Shown piece after piece: positions 26,451 to 35,050 of a stretch of DNA of 64,000 nucleotides. Source of the DNA: Micromonospora_H sonneratiae (lineage in GTDB: Bacteria; Actinomycetota; Actinomycetes; Mycobacteriales; Micromonosporaceae); NCBI RefSeq assembly GCF_042679305.1, contig NZ_JBHTMP010000024.1, positions 1 to 64,000 on the forward strand, written 5' to 3'. Each line of letters begins with the position of its first letter. Within the stretch, counting starts at the first letter, position 1. Position numbers and translations under genes: made by a program. Under the pieces are notes generated by a model. The model had not been told where the DNA came from. It did no database searches and was given only the letters and a program-made list of their open reading frames with translations.

Positions 26451-27176
26451 CTATTCGACGAAGCGGCTCTGCCCCAGAGCCGCCAGGAAGGATTCCACGG
26501 CTGCGGTGAAGGCCCCTGGTGCGTCGCGATGGATCTGATGCCCCGCCGGAATCGTGAGTAGACGCCCGGCGGGAAGACGATCGGCCATCCGGGCCATCTC
26601 CTCCTGCGACACATGACTGGCCGACCCGCCGGCCAACACCAGCGTCGGCACGTCGAGCGTGGCAAGCCCCTCCCACCAGGCCGGGTCGGGAGCGTTGAGC
26701 TCGGAAAGTACGGAAGGCCGTATCTCCCGGTCGTAGAACGGTGCCGACTCGTCTAACCCGGTCGGAATCGCCAGGCCGAGCGGCACCGGGGGCGGGCACT
26801 CCTCGAGCACCAGGGCGGCCACCCGCGCAGTCGCCAGTTGCGCCATCAGCATCGCGACGAAACCGCCCAGCGAGTGCCCGACCAGGATCACGCGGTCCAG
26901 TTTGGTCTCGTCCAGCAGGCCCAGCAGGTCGTCACGCATACCGGTCAGCGAGTAGGGCCCGACCCGCTCGCTACGGCCCATTCCACGCAGGTCGGGCACA
27001 TAGACCGTCCGGTGCTGCGCGAAGCCGGGAACCAGGTCGTCCCAGGTGGTGCCGTCGCCGCCGCCGCCGTGCAACAGGACCATCGGTACCGCGTCGGCCC
27101 GGGCATGCGGACCAGCCTCGACCATCCGGTACGCAAGCCGTACGTGCCCAAGTTCCACGTTGTGGTAATGCGACAT
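26451..27176 (-). CDS. α/β-hydrolase
   Basis: 241 aa. Motifs in order: oxyanion loop MVLLHGGGGDGTTW, DLRGMGRSE, nucleophile elbow VGHSLGGF, the acid position near VLAGGSASHVS and the catalytic His in IPAGHQIHRDAPGAF. This is a complete Ser-Asp/Glu-His hydrolase with a small lid. Substrate unknown. The acid residue is not obvious after LVLAGG, where Asp is usual (it reads SASH), so the catalytic acid may be atypical. Confidence 0.83.
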   Translation of the reverse strand: MSHYHNVELGHVRLAYRMVEAGPHARADAVPMVLLHGGGGDGTTWDDLVPGFAQHRTVYVPDLRGMGRSERVGPYSLTGMRDDLLGLLDETKLDRVILVGHSLGGFVAMLMAQLATARVAALVLEECPPPVPLGLAIPTGLDESAPFYDREIRPSVLSELNAPDPAWWEGLATLDVPTLVLAGGSASHVSQEEMARMADRLPAGRLLTIPAGHQIHRDAPGAFTAAVESFLAALGQSRFVE

Positions 27177-27277
27177 GACTCGATCCTATAAGTCGACACA
27201 ACCATCCAGTCAAGTCGATATGCCCCCTTCTGGTCCGACCGGTCCGCGCACCTTTGTCGCGCATTTGGTTCACGCGC

Positions 27278-27763
27278 TAGACGAGTAGTTCCGAAGTCAG
27301 AGGTCGATGTTCGGGCATGGGGAGGGCATGGGCAGGGCGTCCAGGATCGTGTTGTGATGCAGAACCTGGACCTGGCCGTCGACGGCCACTGACCGGGTTT
27401 CGTGACTACTCGTCGGGTGTCGCGTAACTGTTGTTGTTTCCGCCGCCGATACCGGGGGGTGAGGAGGTCTGCTGGCTGTCGAGCTGGGCGCACAAGCGGG
27501 GCAAGCCGTTGCGACATCGGTGGTCAGGATTCGCACGAGGTGGCCGACTGCTACGGGGTCGACACCGGGGTGGGCTGCTGGTATCGGCGTGCGTCGTCTC
27601 GGGAAGTTCCGTGTCCAGGACGATGTCCATCCGCGAGAGCGCCCGCCAGGTGCCGGGGTAGACCGGGGTGAAAGGCGGGAGCGTAGACGAGGCAACTCGA
27701 CAGCCTCTACGGCGGCCTTCCCTGACCGCCGGGAACCGGCCAGATTTCGGAACTACTCGTCTA
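27278..27763. mobile_element. MITE-like element with 16-bp perfect terminal inverted repeats and TA ends
   Basis: GACGAGTAGTTCCGAA at 27280-27295 is repeated in perfect inverted form at 27746-27761, and each end is flanked by TA (27278-27279 and 27762-27763), the target duplication used by IS630/Tc1-mariner elements. The 450-base interior has stops in all frames and no transposase motif. A third partial copy of the end (GACTACTCGTCG) occurs at 27404-27415. The right end supplies the stop codon of the neighbouring reductase fusion gene. Confidence 0.7.
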
Positions 27764-29347
27764 CGTACGGCGACGACGGGCGACCAGGACCGCGTCGTGG
27801 ATGGTGATGTCCCGCCCCTCGGGGTCCACCACCGAGCGCGGCCGGGCATCGGCGGACACCACCTCCCAGGTGGTGGGGTCGAGCGAGGCGGCGACCTCCT
27901 CACCGGTGAACATCATGTCCGGAAAGTGCATCCGGTGCGCCGTCGTACGCAGGTCGGACGGGTGGTGCCCGACGATCAGCAGGGTGCCGCCAAAAGCCAC
28001 CGCAGCAGCGAGTCGCGTGAACAGTTCCCGCCGCGCGTCACCCGGCAGGTGCATGAACTGCGCTGACACAAGGTCGTAGGCGCCCTCGGCGGGCGGCTGC
28101 TGGCGCAGGTCCGCCCGTGTCCACTCGATACGGTCGGCTATCTGCGCACCGGCGGCTGCGGCATGGGCGGCGCCCCGCTCAAGCGCGGTCGCCGAGATGT
28201 CGACCCCGGTGACCTGCCAGCCCCGGTCAGCGAGCCAGACGGCATCGGCACCCTCGCCGCAGCCGACGTCGAGGGCCCGGCCGGGGGTCAGCCCGGCGGC
28301 CTCGGCGACGAGCTGCGGGTTCGGGCGGCCACTCCAGATCGCCGGCCGGCTACGGTAACGCTCCTCCCAGGCGGCCTCCTCGAACATGGTCCGCACCCGG
28401 TGTCGGTAGGCGTCCACCGCGTCGCGGGACTCCTCGGCCACGAGGTCGGCGTTGATCGCCGCGCCGGCAGCCAGACCGGCTGCGGCAGCCGTGATCACCT
28501 GGGCGCGTACGTCCGCCACGTTGCCGGCCACCCACACGCCGGGCACCGCCGTGGCCCCGGTCGGGTCGGCGGGGACCTGGCTGCCGACGACGTGCCCGCC
28601 CATCTCCACGTCGACCGGTTCGAGACCGAGCGACGCCAACATGCCTGCCCGGGCGGTGAACCGTGGCGCGACGACCACCGCGTCGAGTGCGACGACCTCG
28701 CCCGAGGCCAGCCGTACCCCGGTCAGGGTGTCGTCGGCGACCTCCACCCCCGCGACCGGGCCGTCCACGACGGTGATCCCGCGCGCCGCCAGCCGCTCGG
28801 CCTCCTCGGCACCCGGCGCCGGAACACCGTGCAGCAGAAGCAGCACGTGCTCGCTCCACTGCCGCCAAAGGTCGGCCTGGTGCACGGCCATCGGCCCGGT
28901 GGCCAGGACGCCGATACGTCGGTCCCGGACCTCCCACCCGTGGCAGTACGGGCAGTGCAGCACGTCACGCCCCCACCGCTGCGCCACCCCCGGCACCTCA
29001 GGCAGTTCGTCAACCAGTCCGGTCGTCACGAGCAGTCGCCGCGCCCGGACGCTGCGCCCGTCGTCCAGCGTCACCAGGAAGCCGTCGCCCGCCCGGGTCG
29101 CGTCCCTGACCCTCCCGTCGACGATCTCGCCGCCGTACCGGGCCACCTCATCCCGACCGGTCGCCACCAGGTCGGCGGGTGGCGTGCCCTCCCGGGCCAG
29201 GTAGTTGTGTACGTGTCCGGCCGGTGCGTTCCGGGGCTCGCCGGCATCCACCACCAGGACCGACCGCCGCGCCCGTACGAGCGCCAGGGCACCATTGAGC
29301 CCGGCGGCCCCACCGCCTACCACCACCACGTCGTACGTCTCGTCCAC
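27761..29347 (-). CDS. Thioredoxin-reductase-like flavoprotein fused to SAM methyltransferase
   Basis: 528 aa. Residues 1-~310 are a pyridine nucleotide-disulfide oxidoreductase: FAD fold VVVVGGGAAGLNGALALVR, a redox pair in LHCPYCHGWE, and GVWVAGNVADVRAQV near the FAD end. Residues ~325-525 are a class I methyltransferase with motif I ALDVGCGEGADAVWLA and VTGVDIS. Such bifunctional fusions are known in actinobacteria, with no assigned substrate. The GTG at 29347 has GGGGGAG 7 bases upstream. The TAG stop is formed by the TA and first G of the adjacent MITE end, so the original C-terminus may have been altered. Confidence 0.87.
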   Translation of the reverse strand: MDETYDVVVVGGGAAGLNGALALVRARRSVLVVDAGEPRNAPAGHVHNYLAREGTPPADLVATGRDEVARYGGEIVDGRVRDATRAGDGFLVTLDDGRSVRARRLLVTTGLVDELPEVPGVAQRWGRDVLHCPYCHGWEVRDRRIGVLATGPMAVHQADLWRQWSEHVLLLLHGVPAPGAEEAERLAARGITVVDGPVAGVEVADDTLTGVRLASGEVVALDAVVVAPRFTARAGMLASLGLEPVDVEMGGHVVGSQVPADPTGATAVPGVWVAGNVADVRAQVITAAAAGLAAGAAINADLVAEESRDAVDAYRHRVRTMFEEAAWEERYRSRPAIWSGRPNPQLVAEAAGLTPGRALDVGCGEGADAVWLADRGWQVTGVDISATALERGAAHAAAAGAQIADRIEWTRADLRQQPPAEGAYDLVSAQFMHLPGDARRELFTRLAAAVAFGGTLLIVGHHPSDLRTTAHRMHFPDMMFTGEEVAASLDPTTWEVVSADARPRSVVDPEGRDITIHDAVLVARRRRT

Positions 29348-29567
29348 CGCGTACTCCCCCTCGTTCGTCGCCTGTGCCCACAATGCGCACCCTCCCCCGA
29401 TCCGGCGAGCTTCTTTGCCGAAATGGCAAACAACAGGGTTGGGTTCCCGACGTCACGAATCCGCCTCGACCCGAGGAACCCATCGAGGCGAAGACCGGGC
29501 CGGCGGTGCCGGAGCAGCGGTAACCGACAGCCACCGTCCGCAACCGGCCGCTGGTAGCGTCCCCGAC

Positions 29568-30125
29568 ATGTCGAGCGAACCCCCCGAGGCCACCAGCCTG
29601 CGCGGCGCACTCGTGACGCTCCGACCGACGACGGAGGGCGACGTGCCCGCGCTGACCGCGATCCGGGCGAAACCGGAGGTCCACCGACGTTGGGGCGGTA
29701 CGGACCTCGCCGCCGAAGTCGCCCGCGACCTGCACGATCCGGAGGTCCACCTGCTGACCGTCATCGACGGCGAGCGCATCGTCGGCGCGATCCAGTGGGG
29801 TGCCGAGGACGAGCCGGACTACCGCCACGCCAACATCGACATCTATCTCGACCCGTCGGTGCACGGTCAGGGCATCGGTACCGACGCCGTTCGCACCCTC
29901 GCCCGGCACCTCATCGACGCGTACGGTCACCACCGGATCGTGATCGATCCGGCGGTGGACAACACCGCCGCCATACGCTGCTACGAGAAGGTCGGTTTCC
30001 GGCCGGTCGGAGTCATGCGCCGCTACGAACGTGGACCGGACGGCACCTGGCACGACGGTCTGCTCATGGACCTGCTACCCGAGGAGCTGACGGACGGCGC
30101 TGCGGACCGTCGTCGGCGGACCTGA
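29568..30125 (+). CDS. GNAT-family N-acetyltransferase
   Basis: 185 aa. The GNAT core includes LRPTTEGDVPALTAI at the N-terminus, VGAIQWGAE, the acetyl-CoA pyrophosphate loop PSVHGQGIGTDAVRTLARH, and AAIRCYEKVGFRPVGV. The pattern resembles aminoglycoside 6'-N-acetyltransferase-like GNATs, but substrate cannot be told from sequence. ATG at 29568 is the first Met before the domain; the longer open frame from 29205 is shadow sequence of the reductase gene. Confidence 0.85.
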   Translation: MSSEPPEATSLRGALVTLRPTTEGDVPALTAIRAKPEVHRRWGGTDLAAEVARDLHDPEVHLLTVIDGERIVGAIQWGAEDEPDYRHANIDIYLDPSVHGQGIGTDAVRTLARHLIDAYGHHRIVIDPAVDNTAAIRCYEKVGFRPVGVMRRYERGPDGTWHDGLLMDLLPEELTDGAADRRRRT

Positions 30126-30666
30126 CCGGCGCATCCGCTGAAGGTGTCTGCGAGCGGACGACGGGATTCGAACCCGCGACCCTCACCTTGGCAAGGTGAT
30201 GCGCTACCAGCTGCGCTACGTCCGCTCGTCCTCCGGAGCTTCCCCGGTGACCGGGAAGAACCTTAACACCACCCTCCGGGGCCGTGACCGGGCCTTCCTC
30301 ACCGCCGCTACGAACGCCGGACGGGAGCCTGACAAGGAGTACGGCGGCGAGCGCCAGTTCGAGCCCGGTGACCAGCACGCCCACCGGTTCGACGGTGAGC
30401 CTGGTGAACGTGAGGTAGGTCGGCAACCCGAGGGTGCGGGTCAGCAGCCACGACACCGGCAACGCGACGGCAAGCACCCGCCCGCAGTGGACCCATCGGC
30501 GACGCGGCTGTGGCTTCATCAGTCCCGCGAAGACCAGACCGAACCCGGCTGCGACGACGACATGGACGCCACTGATCAGCGGCCACGCCGTCGCCTCCGT
30601 CCATGCGGCAACGAGGTGACCAACCTCGGCGACCAGCGCCAACCACGCGGCGATCCGGATACGCAT
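30064..30666 (-). CDS. Small membrane protein whose frame runs through tRNA-Gly
   Basis: Residues 1-~115 are a plausible four-helix membrane protein (MRIRIAAWLALVAEVGHLV; GVHVVVAAGFGLVFAGLM; VLAVALPVSWLLTRTLG; VLVTGLELALAAVLLVRL). The ATG overlaps the multicopper oxidase stop (ATGA, 30666). Beyond ~residue 120 the frame is unlike protein and includes the translation of the tRNA gene (DVAQLVAHHLAKVRVAGSNP). A single frameshift near the end of the last helix would stop it at 30308. The annotated end at 30064 is therefore formal; the real 3' end has probably been lost or shifted. Confidence 0.5.
   Translation of the reverse strand: MRIRIAAWLALVAEVGHLVAAWTEATAWPLISGVHVVVAAGFGLVFAGLMKPQPRRRWVHCGRVLAVALPVSWLLTRTLGLPTYLTFTRLTVEPVGVLVTGLELALAAVLLVRLPSGVRSGGEEGPVTAPEGGVKVLPGHRGSSGGRADVAQLVAHHLAKVRVAGSNPVVRSQTPSADAPVRSADDGPQRRPSAPRVAGP
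30153..30225 (-). tRNA. tRNA-Gly (GCC), copy 1
   Basis: Minus-strand cloverleaf. Acceptor stem GCGGACG/CGTCCGC with discriminator U, D-arm GCGCAGCTGGTAGCGC, anticodon stem CACCTTGCCAAGGTG with GCC, T-loop GGTTCGAATCC. All 73 bases are identical to the copy at 55061-55133. Unlike that copy it has no neighbouring tRNA and no visible terminator. Confidence 0.95.
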
Positions 30667-32270
30667 CAGACGACCTCGTAGTTCGCCATCATCATCATGT
30701 CCCCGTGCTCCAGGTTGTGACAGTGCAACACGTACCGGCCCGGATGGCCGGTGAACCGTACGGCGATCCGCACCTCGCCGGCGCGGACCTGGACGGTGTC
30801 CTTCCAGCCACCGTCCTGCGGCTCCGGCGGTACGCCGTTGCGGTCGACGATCCGGAAATGACCAAGATGCAGGTGGAACGGATGCTCGGGGTCCACTGTG
30901 ATCCGCCAGATCTCGGTGCTGCCGAGTCGTACCCGGGCGTCGAGCCGGTCGGGCTCGAAGGTCCGCAGGTTGATCGTTGCCGGCAGCCCGCCCTGGCCAC
31001 CCAGGAACCGGAAGGTACGGGTGGTCACCGCCCCGGCCACATCGAGCGGTTCCAGATCAGGCCCGAGCCGTTCCGGAATGGCCGAGTCGTCGACCACCCG
31101 TGGACCCACGTCGAAGCGGAGCACCTCGGCGGTCGGACCATCGCCGGCCCCGTTCCCGAGCAGGACCGACGTTCCCGGCGGATACCGGGAGAAGTCGACG
31201 ACCACGTCGTAGCGCTCCCCCGGCCCGACGTACAGGGAATCGTGCGCCACCGGCCGTGGCAGCAGCCCCACATCGCTGCCAATCTGGACCAGACCGGCAC
31301 CACCGGGTGGCGGCGGATCCAGGTGCAGGTGGTAGCTGCGCGCATTGGACGCATTGAGGATCCGCAACCGGTAGCGGGCACCGTCAACCGGCACGAACGG
31401 CCACGGGACACCGTTGACCAGGATCGTGTCGCCGCGCACCCCGTCGGCGAAGAGCGCGTGTACGCCGGGTCGATCACGCAGCTCCGGGTCGAGCGACGGA
31501 TAGAAGAACGACCCGTCCTCGTTGAAGAGGCGGTCGCAGATCATCAGCGGTAGCTCGCGTTCGCCCCGGGGCAGTGGCAGGTTCTCCTCGGCCTCGTCCC
31601 GCAGCAGATAGAAGCCGGCCAGCCCCCGGCAGACCTGCGGGCCGGTGAAGTCCATCCGATGATCGTGGTACCAGAGCGTCGCGGCCGGTTGCTGGTTCGG
31701 GTACCGGTAGACGCGCTGGCCGTGCGCCAGCCCGGCGGTGCCGCCGGGACCACCCGGACCGTCCGGTACGTGGTGCCCGGGCCAGTCGTGCCGGCCGACC
31801 GGCAGGACCAGGTCCAGCGGATACCCGTCGGAGTCAGCCGGTGTCACGCCACCGTGCAGGTGCACCACGGTCGGCACGGTCAGGTGGTTGCGGTGCCGGA
31901 CGGCGACCGGCCGGCCGCTACGGGCCTCGATCGTGGGGCCCGGGAAGATGCCCTCGTAACCCCAGATGGGGGTGGGCAGGCCGGGGAGGATCTCCACCTC
32001 GGCCGGCAACTGGCGCACCTCGTACCGGTCGGTTCCACCTTCCGTGGCGACCGGGCGCAGCACCGGCGGGACCGGCAGCGCAACGGCGAACCGGCGAACC
32101 GGCGGGCTCCGGTGCCCGGCGGTCATGGCAAGCCGTACGCCCGCTCCGGTGGCGACCACCGCCGGCAACGCCAGGCCGGTGATCCCGCCGAGCCCCCATC
32201 GCAACAACCGACGTCGCGGCACCCTGTCACCCACGCCATCGACCGTAACCACGCCGCCGCCGCCGGACAT
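30666..32270 (-). CDS. Tat-exported multicopper oxidase
   Basis: 534 aa. A twin-arginine leader (RVPRRRLLRWGLGGITGLALPAV) is followed by three cupredoxin domains. Copper sites are all visible: HLHGG and WYHDH in domain 1, HPFHLHLGHF and HCHNLEHGDMMM in domain 3, giving the type 1 Cys-His-Met and the trinuclear cluster. The closest family is the bilirubin-oxidase/CotA/phenoxazinone-synthase-like group. It oxidises phenols or metal ions while reducing O2 to water at the cell exterior. I chose ATG 32270 (GAGG 5 bases upstream) over GTG 32276. It is translationally coupled to the membrane protein at 30666. Confidence 0.92.
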   Translation of the reverse strand: MSGGGGVVTVDGVGDRVPRRRLLRWGLGGITGLALPAVVATGAGVRLAMTAGHRSPPVRRFAVALPVPPVLRPVATEGGTDRYEVRQLPAEVEILPGLPTPIWGYEGIFPGPTIEARSGRPVAVRHRNHLTVPTVVHLHGGVTPADSDGYPLDLVLPVGRHDWPGHHVPDGPGGPGGTAGLAHGQRVYRYPNQQPAATLWYHDHRMDFTGPQVCRGLAGFYLLRDEAEENLPLPRGERELPLMICDRLFNEDGSFFYPSLDPELRDRPGVHALFADGVRGDTILVNGVPWPFVPVDGARYRLRILNASNARSYHLHLDPPPPGGAGLVQIGSDVGLLPRPVAHDSLYVGPGERYDVVVDFSRYPPGTSVLLGNGAGDGPTAEVLRFDVGPRVVDDSAIPERLGPDLEPLDVAGAVTTRTFRFLGGQGGLPATINLRTFEPDRLDARVRLGSTEIWRITVDPEHPFHLHLGHFRIVDRNGVPPEPQDGGWKDTVQVRAGEVRIAVRFTGHPGRYVLHCHNLEHGDMMMMANYEVV

Positions 32271-32518
32271 CCGCACCTCAGCGACGTCCGACTACGCATC
32301 TGGACGTACGGGTCGGCTGTGGAGATCGCCTACCGGTCGTCCGGCGTACGGATCGGGTGACCGACAATGGGGTGGGCGTCGGGGAACCCCGGCCACCGGT
32401 CACGGACCGATCGACATGCGCGGGCGAACGCGTGACCGCCCGGCGCGGGTTCCCGGCCGGTAACGCCCGCGACGGAGGCTCCACCGTCGCCGCCCAACTG
32501 CCGACGGGGAGGTGTGTC

Positions 32519-33178
32519 ATGGTCCAGGTCCTGCTGGCCGACGACCAGCCGCTGGTCCGTACCGGACTCCGGACCCTGCTGGAACTCGACGACGACATCA
32601 CCGTGGTCGGCGAGGCGGCCGACGGCGCGGAGGCGGTGGAACTGACCCGTACCCACCGCCCGGACGTTGTGCTGATGGACATCCGGATGCCACTGGTCGG
32701 GGGGATCGAGGCGACCCGGCGCATCGTCGCCGATCCGGACCTCTCCGGGGTGCGCGTCGTCGCACTCACCACCTACGAGCTGGACGAGTACGTCTTCGCC
32801 GCGCTCCGCGCCGGAGCCTGCGGCTTCCTGACCAAGGACGTCCGCCCGGACCGGCTCCGCGAGGCCGTACACCTGGTCGCGAAGGGTGAGGCCCTGCTCT
32901 CCCCCGCCGCGACCAGGGCGGTGATCACGGGTTTCGTAGATGCGCCACCGGTACGACGGACGGACGAGGTGCGCCTGTCGGTGCTCACGGCCCGGGAGCG
33001 GGAAGTGGTACGGCTGGTCGCGGCCGGCTTGACGAACGACGAGATCGGCGAGCGACTGTCGATGAGCCCGGCCACCGCCCGGACCCACGTCGGTCGGGCG
33101 ATAGGCAAGCTCGGGGTACGTGACCGGTCGCACCTGGTGGTCGTCGCCTACGAGACCGGTCTGGCCCGGCTCTCCTGA
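32519..33178 (+). CDS. NarL/FixJ-family response regulator, orphan
   Basis: 219 aa. The receiver domain has LLADDQPLVRTGL, phospho-acceptor VVLMDIRMPLVGG, switch Thr in ALTTYE and Lys in GFLTKDVRPD. A LuxR-type helix-turn-helix follows (LTAREREVVRLVAAGLTN, LSMSPATARTHVGRAIGKLG). The ATG has GGGGAGG 7 bases upstream. No kinase is adjacent, but the gene directly precedes the NRPS cluster (converging on it), so a role in its control is possible but unproven. Confidence 0.9.
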   Translation: MVQVLLADDQPLVRTGLRTLLELDDDITVVGEAADGAEAVELTRTHRPDVVLMDIRMPLVGGIEATRRIVADPDLSGVRVVALTTYELDEYVFAALRAGACGFLTKDVRPDRLREAVHLVAKGEALLSPAATRAVITGFVDAPPVRRTDEVRLSVLTAREREVVRLVAAGLTNDEIGERLSMSPATARTHVGRAIGKLGVRDRSHLVVVAYETGLARLS

Positions 33179-33385
33179 CCGACGTCACCCGGCGGGGCCA
33201 CACCGGTCGGCGCGGGCCGGAGCGGCTGGCCGTTTATTTCGGTCCGGTTCCCGAGACTCCACCACAGCTCACCGTCGACGGTCAGGTACGGGTGGAAGTC
33301 GTTCACCCCAGCGCCGTCGACGAGGGCCCCGGCGACCACCGCGCGTAGCCCCCGGCGGTGGCCGGTGGGCCCGGCGGTGCGCAGC
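33179..33385 (-). other. Coding-like segment downstream of the stand-alone A domain
   Basis: 207 bases between convergent genes. On the minus strand, in a different frame from the A-domain gene, it reads RAVVAGALVDGAGVNDF then HPYLTVDGELWWSLGNRT and ends at TGA 33148, just inside the response regulator. It has no ribosome site or start that I trust. It may be the relic of a small gene or a frameshifted tail. Confidence 0.25.
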
Positions 33386-35050
33386 TCACGTCGGCACCCC
33401 GAGCAGATGGGTACTGCCGGTACGCACCGGCCACGGTAGCGCCGCACGGTTGAGTTTGCCGTTGGCGGTGGCGGGGAAGCCGTCCACGAACACCACCGCG
33501 GCCGGCACCATGTAGTCCGGCAGCGCTGCGGCCACGTGCCGGCGCAACTCCCGTACGGTCGGGTGACAGCCGGGTGCCGGCACGATGTAGACCACCAGCG
33601 CACGTTCGCCGTCCCGGTCCGGCCTGGCCAGCGCCACCACGTCCTTCACGCCCGCGTGCCCGCGCAGGCGGTGCTCCACCTCGGCCAACTCCACCCGGGC
33701 GCCGCGGATCTTGACCTGCCCGTCGGCCCGACCGAGGAAGGTCAGCACCCCGTCGGGGCCGAAGGCCGCCCGGTCGCCGGTGCGGTAGAGCCGGCCGCGC
33801 GGGTCGGGTCCGAGCGTGTCCGGGATGAACCGCTGCCCGGTCAGCTCCGGCTGACCGTAGTAGCCGAGGGCGAGGACGTCGCCGCCGATGAGCAGGTCGC
33901 CCGGCACCCCGACGGGGCACGGCCGCAGGGCCTCATCGACCACCCAGTACTGCGCGTTGTCGATCGGCCGCCCATACGGGATGCTCCGCCATTCCGGGTC
34001 GACCGTGCCGACCTCGAACCAGTTCGACCAGACGGTCGCCTCGGTCGCGCCACCGAGGCTGACGATCTTCGCCTCGGTGAAGACCGACCGTACCTCGTCC
34101 GGCAGCGTCAGCGGCGTGTAGTCGCCGCTGAGGTAGACCAGCCGCAGGTTGCCGGTACCGGCACCGCCCCGGTGCCCACCGAACAGCGACGCGAGGTGGG
34201 CCAGCGTGGTCGGGGCGGAGTTCCAGTACGTGACCGGCTCGCGCAGCAGCACGTCGAGCAGCAGCTCCGGGTCACGCTGCTGCGCGTCGTCGGCAATGTA
34301 GACGCCCGCACCGTACGCGGGCAGACCGAGCAGGTCGAAGACAGACAGGTCGAAGCCGAGCGAGGTGACCGACAGGCCCAGGTCGTGCGGACCGAAGCCG
34401 TGCGTGCGTCGGCACCAGGCGAAGAGGTTGTGCAACGACCGGTGCGCCACGGCAACACCGTTGGGCCGGCCGGTGCTGCCGGAGGTGAAGACCACGTAGG
34501 CGGTGGAGTCCGCGCTGGTGCCGGGCTCCGGGCTCCGCAGCTCACGGCAGTCCGGGACCGGGGCGTCGGCGGCTACCACGCGCACCCCCGGCGGTACCGG
34601 CCGGCCGTACTCGCCGGCGGCGACGACCAGCAACTGGACACCCGCCTCGGCCAGGACGGTCTGCACGCGTTCGGCCGGGAGCGCCGGCTCGATCGGCACG
34701 TAGCAGCCGCCCGCCTTCAGCACCCCGTACACGGCGAGCGCCAGCAGCGGACCACGCGGCACCCGGATACCGACCGGGGTCTCGGGTCCGACCCCGCAGG
34801 CGCGCAGCGTCCACGCCAGCCGGTTGGCGAGCCGGTCCAGTTCGGCGAAGCTCAGCGTGCCGCCCGACCAGCGCACCGCCACGGCGTCTGGTCGAAGCCG
34901 GGCCTGCGCCTCGAACAGTCGGTGTACCGGACCGTCGGCGGAGTACTCGCGGGCGGTGGCATTCCAGGCCCGCTGCTGGGCGGCCGGCTCAGGCGCGGCC
35001 GGTCCGGGTGCCGCCGGTCCGGTCGACGGGCGGCCAGCCGTGGTGGTCAT
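33386..35050 (-). CDS. Stand-alone NRPS adenylation domain with a Cys-like specificity code
   Basis: 554 aa. It is an A domain only, with no carrier protein. Motifs: A3 TSGSTGRPNGVAVAH, A5 SLGGATEATVWS, A7 GRLYRTGD, A8 GRADGQVKIRGARVELAEVE, A10 ATANGKLNRAAL with the catalytic Lys. Code residues read D234, L235, F238, N277, Y306, S308, L332, V340, W341, close to the Cys code (DLYNLSLIWK). The GGATEA and IPYGRPIDN features also match Cys-activating domains of siderophore systems. Ser or Ala-type substrates remain possible. It overlaps the large NRPS gene by ATGA and must load a carrier in trans, most simply the A-less C-PCP protein encoded at 42654. Confidence 0.9.
   Translation of the reverse strand: MTTTAGRPSTGPAAPGPAAPEPAAQQRAWNATAREYSADGPVHRLFEAQARLRPDAVAVRWSGGTLSFAELDRLANRLAWTLRACGVGPETPVGIRVPRGPLLALAVYGVLKAGGCYVPIEPALPAERVQTVLAEAGVQLLVVAAGEYGRPVPPGVRVVAADAPVPDCRELRSPEPGTSADSTAYVVFTSGSTGRPNGVAVAHRSLHNLFAWCRRTHGFGPHDLGLSVTSLGFDLSVFDLLGLPAYGAGVYIADDAQQRDPELLLDVLLREPVTYWNSAPTTLAHLASLFGGHRGGAGTGNLRLVYLSGDYTPLTLPDEVRSVFTEAKIVSLGGATEATVWSNWFEVGTVDPEWRSIPYGRPIDNAQYWVVDEALRPCPVGVPGDLLIGGDVLALGYYGQPELTGQRFIPDTLGPDPRGRLYRTGDRAAFGPDGVLTFLGRADGQVKIRGARVELAEVEHRLRGHAGVKDVVALARPDRDGERALVVYIVPAPGCHPTVRELRRHVAAALPDYMVPAAVVFVDGFPATANGKLNRAALPWPVRTGSTHLLGVPT

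Noticed and set aside
32519..33178. Pathway-specific regulator of the NRPS cluster
   Set aside because: It is adjacent, but it converges on the cluster and follows a multicopper oxidase; nothing in the sequence ties it to the NRPS promoter, so it is left as an orphan regulator.
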